Source: Mycteria americana
Lineage: Eukaryota; Chordata; Aves; Ciconiiformes; Ciconiidae
DNA: 64,000 bases
NCBI RefSeq assembly: GCF_035582795.1
Contig: NC_134369.1
Coordinates: 60,574,001 to 60,638,000 of the forward strand
Direction: 5' to 3'
Position 1 is the first letter of the stretch; each line of letters begins with the position of its first letter. The translations under genes and the position numbers were made by a program. This document shows, one piece after another, positions 36,201 to 48,075 of this stretch. The notes under the pieces were generated by a model. That model was given only the letters and a program-made list of their open reading frames with translations. It was not told where the DNA came from and made no database searches.

Positions 36201-39200
36201 CGTGCAAACAGGGCATGTGTGGGTCATGCTATCTTTGTCCCAGGCTATTTATATTGTGTGACACTGTGCAGAGCCTTTCTTCCTCAGCCTTTGAGGGACT
36301 TGGCTGAGCTCCTCAGCTCTGAAAACTTAACTGCTTGGAGTGCTTTGACTCTTAAGAGCGCAGTTCACGGCAGACTGTAGTTGTTCGGAGGATTGGGGTG
36401 CTCACATCTCCACTTTGGTGGGAACAGTGAAGAATTTACCCTTATGGTCTCCTCCCAAATGGAGATGTTTGGTCCTTGCTGGCACCAAGGTAAGCCCCTA
36501 GAACTGAGAAGCAATGGGAAACAGGTTGGTTTGGGGCAAACCTGCTTTATTTTGTCTATGTTGCTGATGTCTCTGCATTTTAATGTGTGAACAGGGAAAT
36601 TTCTCCAGAGGGGAGGACACTTCTTGTCAAACACTGACCCAAAACAGCCTTGGTACCTGATGTGCATGAGCCAAGGCTCCTACCCTCCTGAGCCGGTGGA
36701 GCAAGCCGGGGCTTAGGCGTGCGAGGCACACGGTGCCCCTGCGTCACCAGCATCTGGTCAGCCCACATCCGCTGCCTCTAAGGTTTGGGAATTCTGAAAC
36801 CAATGTGATGCCAAATCCTCCTGTCTGGGATGGGTTCTTGGACCGCACCTCTGAGGTCAGCACAGTCACACTGACATTGACTTACGTGCTGCGCTTCCCT
36901 GGCTGGTGGGGTCCGTGTTTGCAGTCTGCCTCTGGCCGATGGCCACGAATCTGGGACAGTACAGGTGGCCCCCGGTGACTCGGTGTGTTGTCACTCTGCT
37001 CGGACCAGAGGCATTGCTCCTTTGAGCTGTATTACTCTGCCTGTGTACTTCCCCTTGCCGTCTCTCTTCTAACCTGATCTCATTTTCATTGTGAAATACA
37101 GAAGGTGGCTTCTTGGCCCATTTTTCACGCTCATTGCTATTTATCTGGTGGCAGATTTGATAGAGATTTTTGCAGAACAAACCTCATTTTTCTTCAAGCA
37201 AGACGCTGTCGGTTGTTTTCTTCTGAGTAATGCACTTCAGGATTTTCTCCCGGTGACTCACACCAGCAGCTGGGTGAGTTCCCAAATGTAGCAGAGCTTT
37301 CCAGAGCTCCCAAGCAGCCGTGTAATCACAGGTGAACATGCCTAGTGAAATGCCTACAGCAACTAATACATTTTTAAGTATCTTCTTTGTTTTTTTTTAA
37401 AGACGGACTCAGTGAGAGGCAGTTTCCAACCTGTGAGCCGCCAGACATGCGCTGTATCTGTGACTGCCTGGCTCCCTGCAGGGCTCCTCCAGCACTTTTA
37501 TGAACTTGATCTCCCGCTAAATAACTCACATGGATACAGCTCCATCGTCCCCCAGCCTGATTTCCTCTCAGCTGACTTGGCAGTTGATGTACTGGGAGGA
37601 AGTTAGCTAGCCAGACCCTTTATCATCTGTTGTATCTGCCAACAGAGGCATTTAAATTAGAGCTGAGAAATGCAGTGGAGGCAAAGGCAGGGACGGTGGG
37701 TGATCTGTTACTGCGACCAAGACAAGTCTGTGTCGGGGCTCTTTCGCTCTCCTTATCTGCCATTAAGGCAGTAACTTTGTCTCGTAGGATTAATGCGTTT
37801 CCAACTCCAGTGGCTATTTTAAGGTCTCGAAATGAGCTTGGGTGTCAATAGAGGATTGACAACCCCCCAGCACGCTGGACATGCCGTCACTGCTGCAGGC
37901 GGGGAGTCGCGGTCAGCTGGCGTGCAGGGCATGCTGCCGAGCACGCTGGCTTTGTGCATGCCCGGCGCTAATCCCTCGCTGCCCCTTAATCCTGCTGAGC
38001 CCCGAGCGGCGGAGGGCGGGTGGTCTCGCCGCAGAGCAGCGCTGCCGGTTGTGCTGTGCCCCGGTGTCACGCCAGCCTGCCGGGGCTCCAAGCAACCTTT
38101 GCTTTTGTGCCTTGCTCTGCTTTTGCAGCAGTCTTTGGTGCACGTAGGAGATGCACTTCAGAGGCTTAGTCCAGCGTGGTGCCACGGATGCTAATGCCCA
38201 ATGAATGCCTCACCCAGGGCTCTAGATGTGCTTTGTAAGCTTCAGCCAGGACACGTCCAGTCCCTGTCGTGCAGGAGGCAGCAGGAGTACCTCTCCTGTC
38301 TTCAAGACAGATTGCTGAGAACCTGTAATGCGTGAGGGCCACCCCTCTTTTATTAACGTCCTTGTGACTGCTGCTTTTATTCCTTAATATTTCCAAGCCA
38401 AGCACGGAGAACCAAAATCGCTCCAGAGACGCCTCATGCGAGTGGGGATGCTCTGCACCTCATGTGAGGGTGCTTGGTCACAGTCCAAAGATGCTGTACC
38501 GCCTAAGCTGAGCGGGGGACAGAAACCGTCCGATATCGTACAAGTCATCCCTCAGCCTTCCTGCCGAGTCCCTTTTCAGAGGGCTGCTCAGAGCCCACAG
38601 AGCTGGTGGCGTGCACAGAGCTTTCCTCACAGCAGTGCCTTCTGTGTTTCCCCCCATCCCGGCTTGCACTGTGCTGTTATTCCTCCTGAGAAGTTTCCCC
38701 TGACACTTGGATTCTTCCTCTGAGCGTGCCTTGATCATGCAGAGAAAGCTGTGCATTTTGCTCTGTCATTCTTGGCTCAAACGTAATTGCTAGAGCTCGA
38801 GAGAAGTCCGGTGCCAAGAACAGCAGGGCTCTGAAGCTGCATTTTTCTGCCATTCCCCTAGTGACTTGCCACGATGGGGGAAAATGGTCTGTCTCAATGT
38901 GCACTGTTAACCATCTCCAATACACTCTCTGTTTCAGGTGGCCTAAGCACGGCAGTGGGCTATCCACTGGACACAGTGAAGGTACGCCTTGGAGCTTTGT
39001 TTCTTGACTACAGACTGGAAACAAACAGGCCCTTTCGCTTTCCCCCCCTTTTTAGAAAACTAGTCCCATGATAATGCTTTCATCTTTGCTACATCAACAT
39101 GCTTCACTTTATTTAGTTGCGTTGTTTTTCTCCTAAAAAAAAAGTAAATTGTTTGGGGATGGTATTTTATGGCCAATTAACTAGTTTGCTGCTATGGCAT

Positions 39201-42200
39201 TTGTTGATTTTTTGTTTTTTTTTAATCTGATGCCTGCATTTTGAAGTTGCCCCTGTATTCCTAGGTGAGAATTCAGACCGAGAGACATTACAAAGGGATT
39301 TGGCACTGCATTCAGGAAACATACAGGACAGAGAAAGTAGGTACCTCTCATCAGAATTGCTGATACCAGTTATGGATGCCTTGTTTCAGAGAAGCAGAGC
39401 TGCCTCGCAGTTTGGGGAGGATGGGCAGCAGTTACACACAACCGTTTGTTGGGAGAAGGGTCAGGATGAAATTTGGCTTTGTCGATGAGTTGTAAGATGG
39501 GAGTAAGTTTTGGCTCAGCAATGCATGGCCAGTGTTTCCAGGTAGATGCTTTCCCATGCCATTCCCTCTTAAAACTGTTCTTTTTCCTCTGTTTCCAACT
39601 AGGTTTGGGGATTTTACAAAGGTGTGTCTGCATCAGTCCTCACAGTATCGGTGATTTCTTCTGTTTCGTTCGGCACATACAGAAACTTCCTTTGTACCAT
39701 CTGCAAGCTGCGGTACGGGGCTGCAGATGCGAAGCCGTCCAAGCCAGATGTTTCTCTTGCTGGAGGTGCTGCCGGTGCTGTTCGGGTAGGTAAACAGCCA
39801 AAAGGGAAAGCACAACAAGCCATCTTGTTCACAAACATAGGAAGCTGGAAAAGCAGTGAATGTTTTCTGCCCGGGAGGCCACAGGGGAGCCCGCAACAAG
39901 CCCAGCAGGTTTGTTTTCACAGGGGGTCACGCTCTGCCCTTGCTGGCCCCTCGCTGGTCGGCTCCGTGGCGTGGCCAAGTCCTGCTGGGCAGCTCGTGCC
40001 GGGTTTGGTTTAGAGCACCAAAACGCTTAAGAACATGCTATTAAGAATGACATGGGCCTGGGCAGCAAACACAGGAAAAGGAAGAAAACCAACCTGGGCA
40101 GCAAACTTTCTAAGTGGCTCTGACAGTATATTTATGTAAGAAAGATGTAACTCAGTGTGTTAAAGCACAGGCCGGTGTTTTGACAGTGGCCGCGCAAGCC
40201 CGGCACGGTATCGCTGTGGAAGTGGGCAGTACACAGCGTTGCCTCGTCAGGACTCAAAACTCAACGGGGTGTCACTGAGAAGTGATGCTGCCTGGCAAAC
40301 ATGCATGGTCCCAGGACAGGGAGGTGAGGCTGAATTCAGGAGCCGTTTCCCATGAGCAGATGGATTTCTGTGAGCGTCTGCAGGCACTGCGAACACGGCA
40401 GAGCTCACCCCAGTGCCCCGATGGCATACTGGGCAGAAATGTGTGCCCAGTCACAGGCAATCCTCTTGCAGAGCGGTCCAGATGGACGGGTTTCTAGGTG
40501 TGTCCTAGCAGGCAACGACTCTACTTAACACAGGTTAACTTTTTAAAAGTCTTTATGGCCTTGATTCCAAATACAGAGACTTGATGTATGCTACCCTATA
40601 GCTGAGGACATCCCCTTTCCGTGCCTATCCGGTTTAATAAGTTGTTACAGGTATTTAATATCCCCTGTTGATTTCTGCCTCACCTTCCCCTCTGCACAGT
40701 GCAGCTCACACACATGTGCTGCTGCTGCCGGGTGGGATTTCGCACAGACAGAGGGCAGGAGGCTGGAACGTGCTGGCTTCAGGCAGTGTTATTGCCTGAA
40801 AAGGTGGGAGACAAGGAATTTGCAGGAGGCGGCTCAAAACACTGTTTAAATGTGAAGAGTTAAAATACTGTCCTCTGATGTTACAGGTTGTGTTGATGAC
40901 CCCCAGTGAGGTGGCTAAAGTTCGCATGCAGACTCAGAGGAACCCACATCCTTCCGTCGCATCTGCCCAGCCTGTTTCCAAGCCAAAGTACCGAGGATCT
41001 CTGCACTGTCTGAAGGTGATCGCCAAGGAGGAAGGTTTTGGGGGTCTCTACAAGGGCTGCTCTGCATTACTCTGCAGGGATTGCTCCTCTTCTGCAATAT
41101 ATTTCCTTACCTATTCCGCTCTGTGCGATTGGCTCACACCAGCTGGGAAAAATAAACCAGGTAGGTATCGGAAAGCATCTGGTATTACCTGCAAAAACGG
41201 CTTATTTAGTACCACGCGAAGAGGGAAATCAGGCTCTCAGCAAACATCACCCAGTACCCATAAAACCTCACCCAGATCCGGTCCACGTGTGGGGTTGCTG
41301 TGTGTTTGTTTCCTGGCGTCACAGGGCCACTTGTGCCCTCCCGGCGCGGGTGCCAGCAGCCTGCGTGCTGGGCTTGGCCAGCGCGACCCTGTCCCTCAGC
41401 AGCTACTCCTCTCCCTGCGGGAGGGGTGCTTACGGCACGCCCTGGTGCCTCGTATGCGGGTATGAAATCCTCTTAATGCAGAAATAGGATATGTAACTAG
41501 AAATGAAACATGGACAAACCTCCCAGGAGCCATCATGGAGCACGGATCAGGGTCAGTCCAGAGCCTGAAAATAAAGCCCAGGCGCAGAACATAAAGGCAC
41601 TTAAATTTCCTGGTTGTGATTTGGCTCCAAATAAACAGCTATCCACTTTAAGAAAAGATCAAATAGGTGACATTCAGCAAGGAGCGTCTTCCTGAGAATT
41701 ATAAAAATAAGTAGACCCAGCTGAAGAGGGTGCGAGCGCTGCCAGGCTGCATCATATCTCATTCATGCGGTGTTAAAATAGATGCTGCCTCTGCACGAGC
41801 CAGTATGATGTATGCAAAAATGAGTATGCTGTGAAATCAAGAGGCCACACGGGTGTGTGAGATCCCTGAAAACTAACAACTGCAAGAGCTGGACAAAATA
41901 ACGGCTGAAAAACATGAAAGTTAACCATGTCAGTTGACAAATCTGGGATGCTCGTAGCCGTATCAGTGCAAGGCTCCTCCCTTCACTCCCGCAGGTTTCC
42001 TCGTTGTGCTGCTTTCTGGTGGTTTCGCTGGAGTCCTGGCCTGGGGATTAGCTACTCCCATGGATGTCATCAAATCACGGATGCAAACAGATGAATCGGA
42101 CAAGCACAAGTACAAAGGCCTCATCCACTGTGCTAGAGAAAGTGTGAGAAAGGAGGGTGCAAAAGTGCTTTTCAAAGGATTGGGTTTGAACTGCATTCGT

Positions 42201-42281
42201 GCCTTTCCTGTGAACATGGTGGTGTTTGTAACGTATGAAGCTGTACTGAGATTTACAGATCATTATACAAAGAAAACATAG
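33187..42281 (+). CDS. SLC25A47: SLC25A47, liver-type mitochondrial carrier (6 coding exons, complete)
   Basis: Coding exons are 33187-33214 (28 nt), 38938-38981 (44), 39265-39336 (72), 39603-39785 (183), 40887-41160 (274) and 41995-42281 (287 with the stop). All junctions are GT..AG and phases fit exactly. The product is 295 residues, slightly shorter than the human protein (about 308), the difference lying mainly in the loop after the second signature. The start MDFIAGAIGG and the blocks VRIQTE, SSVSFGTYRN and AFPVNMVVFV match the family. The three carrier signatures are YPLDTVKVR (P at residue 19), TPSEVAKVR (P at 115) and TPMDVIKSR (P at 222); the second has Ser in place of the usual hydrophobic residue, and human also has a polar residue there. 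Known as HDMCP, liver-enriched, inner mitochondrial membrane; an uncoupling-like role and an NAD-related transport role have been proposed and the substrate is unsettled. It is head to head with its paralogue SLC25A29. Confidence 0.96.
33215..38937 (+). other. SLC25A47 intron 1
   Basis: 5.7-kb intron with no recognised repeat or gene. Several open frames of 100-160 codons in 34-36 kb have no familiar motifs. Confidence 0.75.
38938..38981 (+). CDS. SLC25A47: SLC25A47 coding exon 2
   Basis: 44 nt after CTGTTTCAG, donor GTACGC; codes GLSTAVGYPLDTVK, the first carrier signature. Confidence 0.95.
39265..39336 (+). CDS. SLC25A47: SLC25A47 coding exon 3
   Basis: 24 in-phase codons (VRIQTERHYKGIWHC... 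TEK) after ATTCCTAG, donor GTAGGT. Confidence 0.95.
39603..39785 (+). CDS. SLC25A47: SLC25A47 coding exon 4
   Basis: 61 codons, starting VWGFYKGVSAS and ending GAAGAVR. The acceptor is TCCAACTAG and the donor is GTAGGT. Covers helices 2 and 3 of the carrier fold. Confidence 0.95.
40887..41160 (+). CDS. SLC25A47: SLC25A47 coding exon 5
   Basis: 91 codons plus one base, starting VVLMTPSEVAKVR; ends at TPAGKNKP before donor GTAGGT. Confidence 0.95.
41995..42281 (+). CDS. SLC25A47: SLC25A47 coding exon 6 (last)
   Basis: After the acceptor CTCCCGCAG. Codes GFLVVLLSGGFAGVLAW through TDHYTKKT and the TAG at 42279-42281. Confidence 0.96.
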
Positions 42282-42727
42282 CTTTTGCCACTCTGTTCAG
42301 AGGTGTATTTTGTTTAGTTTGGTTTTTTGTAACACAACATCCACAAACAAATGCTGAATGCTGTCTCCTTTGATGGACAGCTTAAGAAGCCCGGACATTT
42401 CAGCACAAAGCTGGATCACTGACGGCTTTGTTTTATTCTTAGAAGATTACAAACTCATGAGGGAGTCTTGGACTTACATACAACCTCCCTCTTATCTCAT
42501 TCATGTATTTAGACTGTAGCCACTGCTTAGGTCCTTGAAACATTTGCAAATATTTATGTTCTAAAAAGCTGCTAGTCTGATCAGAGATTTTGGTAAAGGA
42601 TTCGTTTTGTTTTCTACCGTCACAGAAAACGAGCTTCACAACCAAGGCAAGAGCTGGGGGGAGTTTGTGTAAGATTTAACACTATCCAGCGTGTCGTGTG
42701 CTCTGTATATGTAATGCCTGTATTGCA

Positions 42728-43149
42728 TTCACCGAGTAACTTACATATTTGTGCTTAAGGCTGCAACTTTTCCTTCCCAGCTGTAATTTTCCCAAAGTAC
42801 TCTACAATTATATCCCTCTGTAGCAGCTGAAATATGAATGTTCTTGCTTTTTCCTGTCAGTATTTAATGAGTGGCAGACGCGGTCTGTTTACATAACTGC
42901 ACTAATGGCCTCATTGAAAGTGAAACCAGGCACGGGTTCCTGTAAGCCGTGTGATTTTCTCCCTGTGCAACCCCGAGCCCTACAGCATCAGTCCCTCCCC
43001 GAGACTGACGGCACCGCGGCTCTCCGGAGCTTGGCACAGCTTTGGAGGCAATCTGTTCTCATCCTGGAAGCGTGCAAAACCTCTTTGTTTCTCAAAGGAA
43101 AGGCTGCGATAAAATCTGTGCACTAGCGGGGCTAGGCAAGTTAAAGGAG
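42728..43149. repeat. segment S, copy 1 (422 bp)
   Basis: From TTCACCGAGTAACTTAC to GGCAAGTTAAAGGAG. An equal-length copy lies at 44416-44837 and a truncated one at 51893-52194. This copy directly follows the SLC25A47 3' flank and is the most divergent, so it is probably the ancestral location. It may include SLC25A47 3' UTR; I see no clear AATAAA for that gene. Confidence 0.95.
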
Positions 43150-43830
43150 TATCAAAAATTTTGCAGATAAAATGGCATCTCCATACCCCATGGAGACCTC
43201 AATCTAGTAGAAAGACAGAGTGAATGAATCAGACTCTTAAGAGGCAGATTTCAAAATTATGCCGGGAAGCTCACCTCAAATGGGTAGAAGCCCTACCCTT
43301 GGCCCTATTGAGAGGTAGGGTAACCCCAAGAATCAGAGAACGAGTAAGCCCCTTTGAGATCATGTATGGAAAACCATATGCTACTAACGCACTCACAATA
43401 AAAGAGGATCAAATGCACATGAAAGGACAGGAAGCAGTTAAAGAGTATTTAATTTCTCTTTCGCAGATCTTTGTTACATAGGTACTTAAATCAGAGGACA
43501 CCTTTGCCTAGGGATACCCCTGTCCATCCTTTTCGGCTGGGAGACCTTGTCTACATTCGAACTTGGAAAGACGAGCCACGAAAGGGAAAGTAGACACAGG
43601 ATGGCTTAAGAAGATTTTACATGGTTTAGGATTCTCCCTAACAGGAGGGTTACAAAATCTGTTATGGAATTTAATTATCTTTGTAATAATTGCAATAATG
43701 GTTTGTGTCGTGTTTGGATGTTTAAAAAGTCTATTCGCTAGACAAATATCTCAATCTTATGCGTTAGTTGTACAAAATGGAGTGAGACTTGTCGAAAAAT
43801 TGCATTTTGGTAAGGCTCAAAGGGGGGAAT
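43150..43830 (+). mobile_element. defective gammaretrovirus-like provirus, fragment A (integrase end and env tail)
   Basis: Starts abruptly after S copy 1, inside integrase. The W-HLHTPWRPQSS block is followed by the conserved Glu and then an in-frame TGA at about 43222. The frame reopens at MNQTLKRQ and runs to 43481 (including SPFEIMYGKPYA, typical of the gammaretroviral integrase C-terminal region). After another stop comes the membrane-proximal end of env TM (43563-43838) with a hydrophobic membrane span (LIIFVIIAIMVCVVFG) and a cytoplasmic tail. The env surface subunit and most of TM are absent. A purine tract (AAAGGGGGGAA) abuts the LTR. Not capable of coding a complete protein. Confidence 0.88.
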
Positions 43831-44413
43831 TGTTGTAAGCATCAAACGTAAGTATACAACTCACGTAAAGATTGATGCTGCTATAGACATCCACTGTAGA
43901 GCCCTACCCTATCTCCATAGGAACTTATACAACGTACCTTTGTCTAATAAGCAGGATGTGGCTGCCAAAAAGCAGAAGTGTAACTGATGCATTACGAGTC
44001 TAGTTAGTAAACCATGAAGAACCGCTTAGATGTGCCAAAAAGGTAGGAAACTCGGGGAAAGGTAGTTGCGGCAGGGGGAGATCGCGACCCCCGACTCACG
44101 GACCACCTACCCCAATTAGACCACCGACTCCAATGATGGAGTTGAAGAACAACGACTAAGCATGCGTACTAATTTACATGCTAGGGGAAGGGATTTTAAC
44201 CAATCAATCATTTAATAGAAGAATACTGCAGAGGTACTAGGAAGTTGCATACGGTAATGCTTTGTGTATAAAGAACTGTTAATTTGAAAGCTGTGTGTGC
44301 TGTCTTGGGACAGACACCCATATCTGCGCAAATATGCAATAAAATACCTCTGCTCTGGGTGAACATTGGCATTTTGCACAGCAGGTGAACGAACCCCGAT
44401 TTTTGGGACAACA
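43831..44413 (+). mobile_element. LTR of fragment A (583 bp)
   Basis: Bounded by the inverted ends TGTTGT and ACAACA. Contains a TATA-like TGTATAAAG near 44268 and an AATAAA near 44338. Same length as the LTR at 51308-51890 and nearly identical to it. Followed directly by CG and then segment S copy 2. Confidence 0.93.
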
Positions 44414-44415
44414 CG

Positions 44416-44837
44416 TTCACTGAGTAACTTACATATTTGTGCTTCAGGCTGCAACTTTTCCTTCCCAGCTGTAATTTTCCCAAGGTATTCTACAATTATA
44501 ACCCTCTATGGCAGCTGAAATATGAATGTTCTTGCTTTTTCCTGTCAGTATTTAATGAGTGGCAGACGCGGTCTGTTTACATAACTGCACTAATGGCCTC
44601 ATTGAAAGTGAAACCAGGCACGGGTTCCTGTAAGCCGTGTGATTTTCTCCCTGTGCAACCCCGAGCCCTACAGCATCAGTCCCTCCCCGAGACTGACGGC
44701 ACCGCGGCTCTCCGGAGCTTGGCACAGCTTTGGAGGCAATCTGTTCTCATCCTGGAAGCGTGCAAAACCTCTTTGTTTCTCAAAGGAAAGGCTGCGATAA
44801 AATCTGTGCACTGGTGGGGCTAGGCAAGTTAAAGGAG
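44416..44837. repeat. segment S, copy 2 (422 bp)
   Basis: Same length as copy 1 with scattered substitutions (for example CTGAG for CCGAG, CTTCAGG for CTTAAGG). Its left edge abuts an ERV LTR. Closer in sequence to copy 3 than to copy 1. Confidence 0.95.
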
Positions 44838-47285
44838 AATTGCAAAGTTGTAGAGTATAATTAAGATTTACAACTTTTAAAATGTGCATACTCTGCTCAC
44901 TTTAAACTACACTGTTAGGAGCAGCCAAATGGTTTTTTTGTCAAAGGTACCTTTTGAGAGAATTTCTGACTTTCCGAACAATTATTTCTGTTTCACAAAG
45001 ATATAAAGTTTCATCAACATGTCAGTTGAAAAAAACAACACCCACACTATTGCTTCAGAATGAAGGTCCCTAAAACCAGAAATACTTTAATTTGCTCATC
45101 CTGCCTAAAAAGCAGCATAAATGTTTTCTGTCTCCGTTTTAATCCCTGGATGATGACATCTGGATCCAGCCCCTGTCAGATTTTTTGGAGGGAAAAAGGA
45201 AGACGATATTTTTAAAGGAGTTCTCATATTCAGGGTTGATGCCTTTCTGGTCCACAGCCACTTTTACCAATTGATAGCATGGCCTTGACTACACTGACAG
45301 TAATTTTGCAGTGAACGGGACTTGTCAGCTACTCTGGACTTATAAAAATAGATCTTGTACTAGAAGGAGAAGTTTAAAAATTTCAGGTGCTACTAGAAAA
45401 GAATGAAGGGGACCTCTTCCATGCCAGAGAGTGACCAGTAAAAAGCTCCAGAACTGTCCTCCTGAAATCTAAGTCTTCAACTGGCTTTTTAAACACATTC
45501 ACGGCCATGCTATCAAACAACTGTCATAATTATTTCTCTCAAGAGTCTATCCAGCTCTTGCAGCTCATCCAAAAGCAGGTTTAAGAGACCAGACGACCAG
45601 GCAGGTGTACAGTATGTCACCTTAAAGGGGAGTGAAATGAAAGACCCAACACTGAACCTCATTCTCTCCCAAAGTGCTTATGGCCTCAGCAACCTACCAC
45701 CCCCAGGTACATCTGGGGCACCAGCACCAACCTTCTTTTAGTCAGAAAGTCCTTACACCAGAAGATTTAAGTCCTCAAGATTTGGAATTCCTCTTAAGAT
45801 GGCTCTTAAGAGACCACTACCCTCACCTCTTTCTACAGGGGACGCATTTGACTGAGTGCTCTCCCAGCTAGGTAGTGATTTATCCCAGCTCTGCCTGGAT
45901 GTTTTCTGGAATCAAACTCCTTCATGCTGTGTTATTCTCAGCCAACCTTGTTCTTGGGCATTACATCCTCTGAACAGAGACAGTAAAAAAATGCTGCAAA
46001 TCAGACTAAACAACCATGTATTTTTAGGCAGTGTTGATAGCATCCATGGTCAGCCCAAGGTTTGAAAATAAAGTAGCTCAGCTTTCCTAATAGGCTCATG
46101 CATTCAGATGACTAAAAATGTCTCCTCCTGTGGGTGTAACTGAAATACAGCTGGTTTCAAGAAACAGGAATTACAGATGAATTGTAAAAATGAGTGGGAA
46201 CAACTGCGGAAGCCAGTGCGAGGGGCTGAGACCTGTAAGCCTCAGGGTATTCAGCACCATATACAAGCAGGTTCTCATGTGGCCTGAACAAATGCTACGC
46301 GAGAGGTAAGTTGTATCTTCAGGCAGCTTATTTCAGGATGGTAACTGCTTTGCAATCCATCCTGTTCACTAGCCTTTAAGGGAAAAAAATACATACACAG
46401 TGTATGGGTGACAACCTGCCTTACAGCAAGAACTCACAGCTAATTCACACTGATACAAACTACCACCAGGTACAGGAATTGCCTGTATAAGTACTGTAAA
46501 CACAGGCACATAAATAGGAACCAATTTTTGTTTAATGACATGACGCATTGTACATATTACATACTTCACTTACACACCAAGCTGGGTGTTTGGCTTCTGG
46601 ATTTCAGAACATGGCTGTTTTATTTTCTGATTTCTTTGTATTACCTTGACCTTCAGCTACTCTGATAATCACAGAACTATTTATTCTGATAAATTAGCTA
46701 GCTGAAGGCCAGCTAACAGAATGAAGAGACCACATTTCACAGAATCACAGAATCACAGAATCGTATAGGTTGGAAAAGACCTTTAAGACCATCAAGTCCA
46801 ACCATAAACCTAACACTACCAAGACCACCACTACACCATGTCCCTAAGCACCTCATCCAAACGTCTTTTAAATACGTTCACGGATGGTGACTCAACCGCT
46901 TCCCTGGGCAGCCTGTTCCAGTTGCTATAGGGACTGCAGCTTGTTGTACAGATGATTTCTTTCAGTAACAAAGTTGGGGGCCTTGAAAAAAAGAAAATTT
47001 TCTTTAGAAGGCACATTCTGCTTCATGTTTTCATGTTGCTGATAGTTCCTGTTTTCTCTGACAATGTTTATGAATATCCAAGCAGGTTCCAGCATGCCGT
47101 TTCAGCACGCCTCTTGGTGACTGTGGAAGAGCCAGGTGAAGCTATTCAGCATCTGTGCTCTTCAGACAACAGCAATTGTGGAGTATCATGTTTCCACTGA
47201 AGTGCCAGTCTTTACGCCAAACCTACTGACGTGTCATTGTAAATGGGTCACATTGACCTTCCCCTGTTGCTGAGCTGGCTGCTGC
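44838..47285. other. non-repeated spacer between S copy 2 and the provirus
   Basis: 2.4 kb present once in the window. No gene recognised; it contains a CR1 fragment at 46738-46935. Confidence 0.6.
46738..46935 (-). mobile_element. CR1 LINE 3' fragment
   Basis: Opens with tandem CACAGAATCACAGAAT and GGTTGGAAAAGACCTTTAAG, then CAAGTCCAACCATAAACC and GGGCAGCCTGTTCCAG, all reverse-complement CR1 3' blocks. A third member of the family in the window, of a slightly different subfamily from the 28.5-kb copy. Confidence 0.92.
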
Positions 47286-47409
47286 GCACTAGGAAATTCA
47301 ACGTGTAGTCTTGCTCGAGACCAGTTACTCTGTGGAAAACTCACCCTTATTAGCTTGCTCTGGGAGCAATCTGATGTCTACCTGGTAGGACTGAATAGAG
47401 GGGGTTATA
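47286..47409. repeat. segment T, copy 1 (124 bp), left edge of the provirus
   Basis: From GCACTAGGAAATTCAAC to GAGGGGGTTATA. An equal-length copy lies at 52206-52329 with about 8 differences. Here it continues into TATAAAA and an LTR 3' end, so it may be the U3 part of a divergent LTR rather than host DNA. Confidence 0.9.
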
Positions 47410-47419
47410 AAAACCTGTT

Positions 47420-47499
47420 ATGCAATAAAATACCTCTGCTCTGTATGTATATTGGCATTTTGCACACTGGGTAAATGAACCCCGATTTTTGGGACAACA
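47420..47499 (+). mobile_element. 5' LTR remnant (last ~80 bp)
   Basis: Matches the last 80 bp of the LTRs at 44413 and 51890 (ATGCAATAAAATACCTCTG through GGGACAACA) with several substitutions. The upstream part of the LTR is replaced by segment T. It is clearly more divergent from the two 3' LTRs than these are from each other. Confidence 0.85.
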
Positions 47500-47502
47500 T
47501 TT

Positions 47503-47520
47503 TGGCGACCGAGACGGGAC
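47503..47520 (+). other. retroviral primer-binding site
   Basis: TGGCGACCGAGACGGGAC starts 3 nt after the ACA end of the 5' LTR remnant, the expected place for an 18-nt match to a tRNA 3' end (the opening TGG pairs with CCA). I did not assign the tRNA. Confidence 0.75.
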
Positions 47521-48075
47521 TGTGCTGAGAGCCTTGCCCGGTTCGTCTTGCCATACCCGATGCGGGGAAGAGGACTGGGTGGACTCCAGTGAGCACCGAC
47601 CTGTTGATGGGGGACTCCATCAGCTCCTCTCCTGCAGTCGGGCGGTAAGCAACACAACGGTGCAATTGGAAAAGAGGTATTTTCTGATCAAGGGAAAAGG
47701 GAGAAGTCTTTTTAGGAAGTAGCATACTAATACTGCGTAAGGCGTATCAAAGGAAGATACGCGGCAGAAGAATACTGCATAAGGCGTACGCAGCAGCAGA
47801 ACACTGCGTAAGGCGTGTCACGGAAAGAGAGGCGGCAGTAGAACAGGCTTGTGCGGTACCGATATGGGTAGTGCTACTTCTCGGGAGAGTCCCCTTTGTT
47901 CTCCCTAAGGATGCATCCCTAAAAACTGGAATAAGTTTGGAGGGGACCCCATGACAAAAGATAAATTAAAATGATATTGTAATCAAAGGTGGCCACAATG
48001 ATATTGTAATCAACGGACCCCATGACAAAAGATAAATTAAAATGATATTGTAATCAAAGGTGGCCACAATATCAA
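47521..48075 (+). repeat. proviral leader with two sets of internal repeats
   Basis: Between the primer site and gag. The motif ACTGCGTAAGGCGT or a close variant occurs three times between 47731 and 47820. Then a 71-bp unit (beginning GGACCCCATGACAAAAG at 47944 and 48015) is duplicated in tandem, with a partial extra ATGATATTGTAATCAA. Confidence 0.85.

Noticed and set aside
43831-44413. Fragment A as a separate complete retroviral insertion
   Set aside because: It has only one LTR, begins inside integrase and shares non-viral flank with fragment B, so a DNA-level duplication explains it better.
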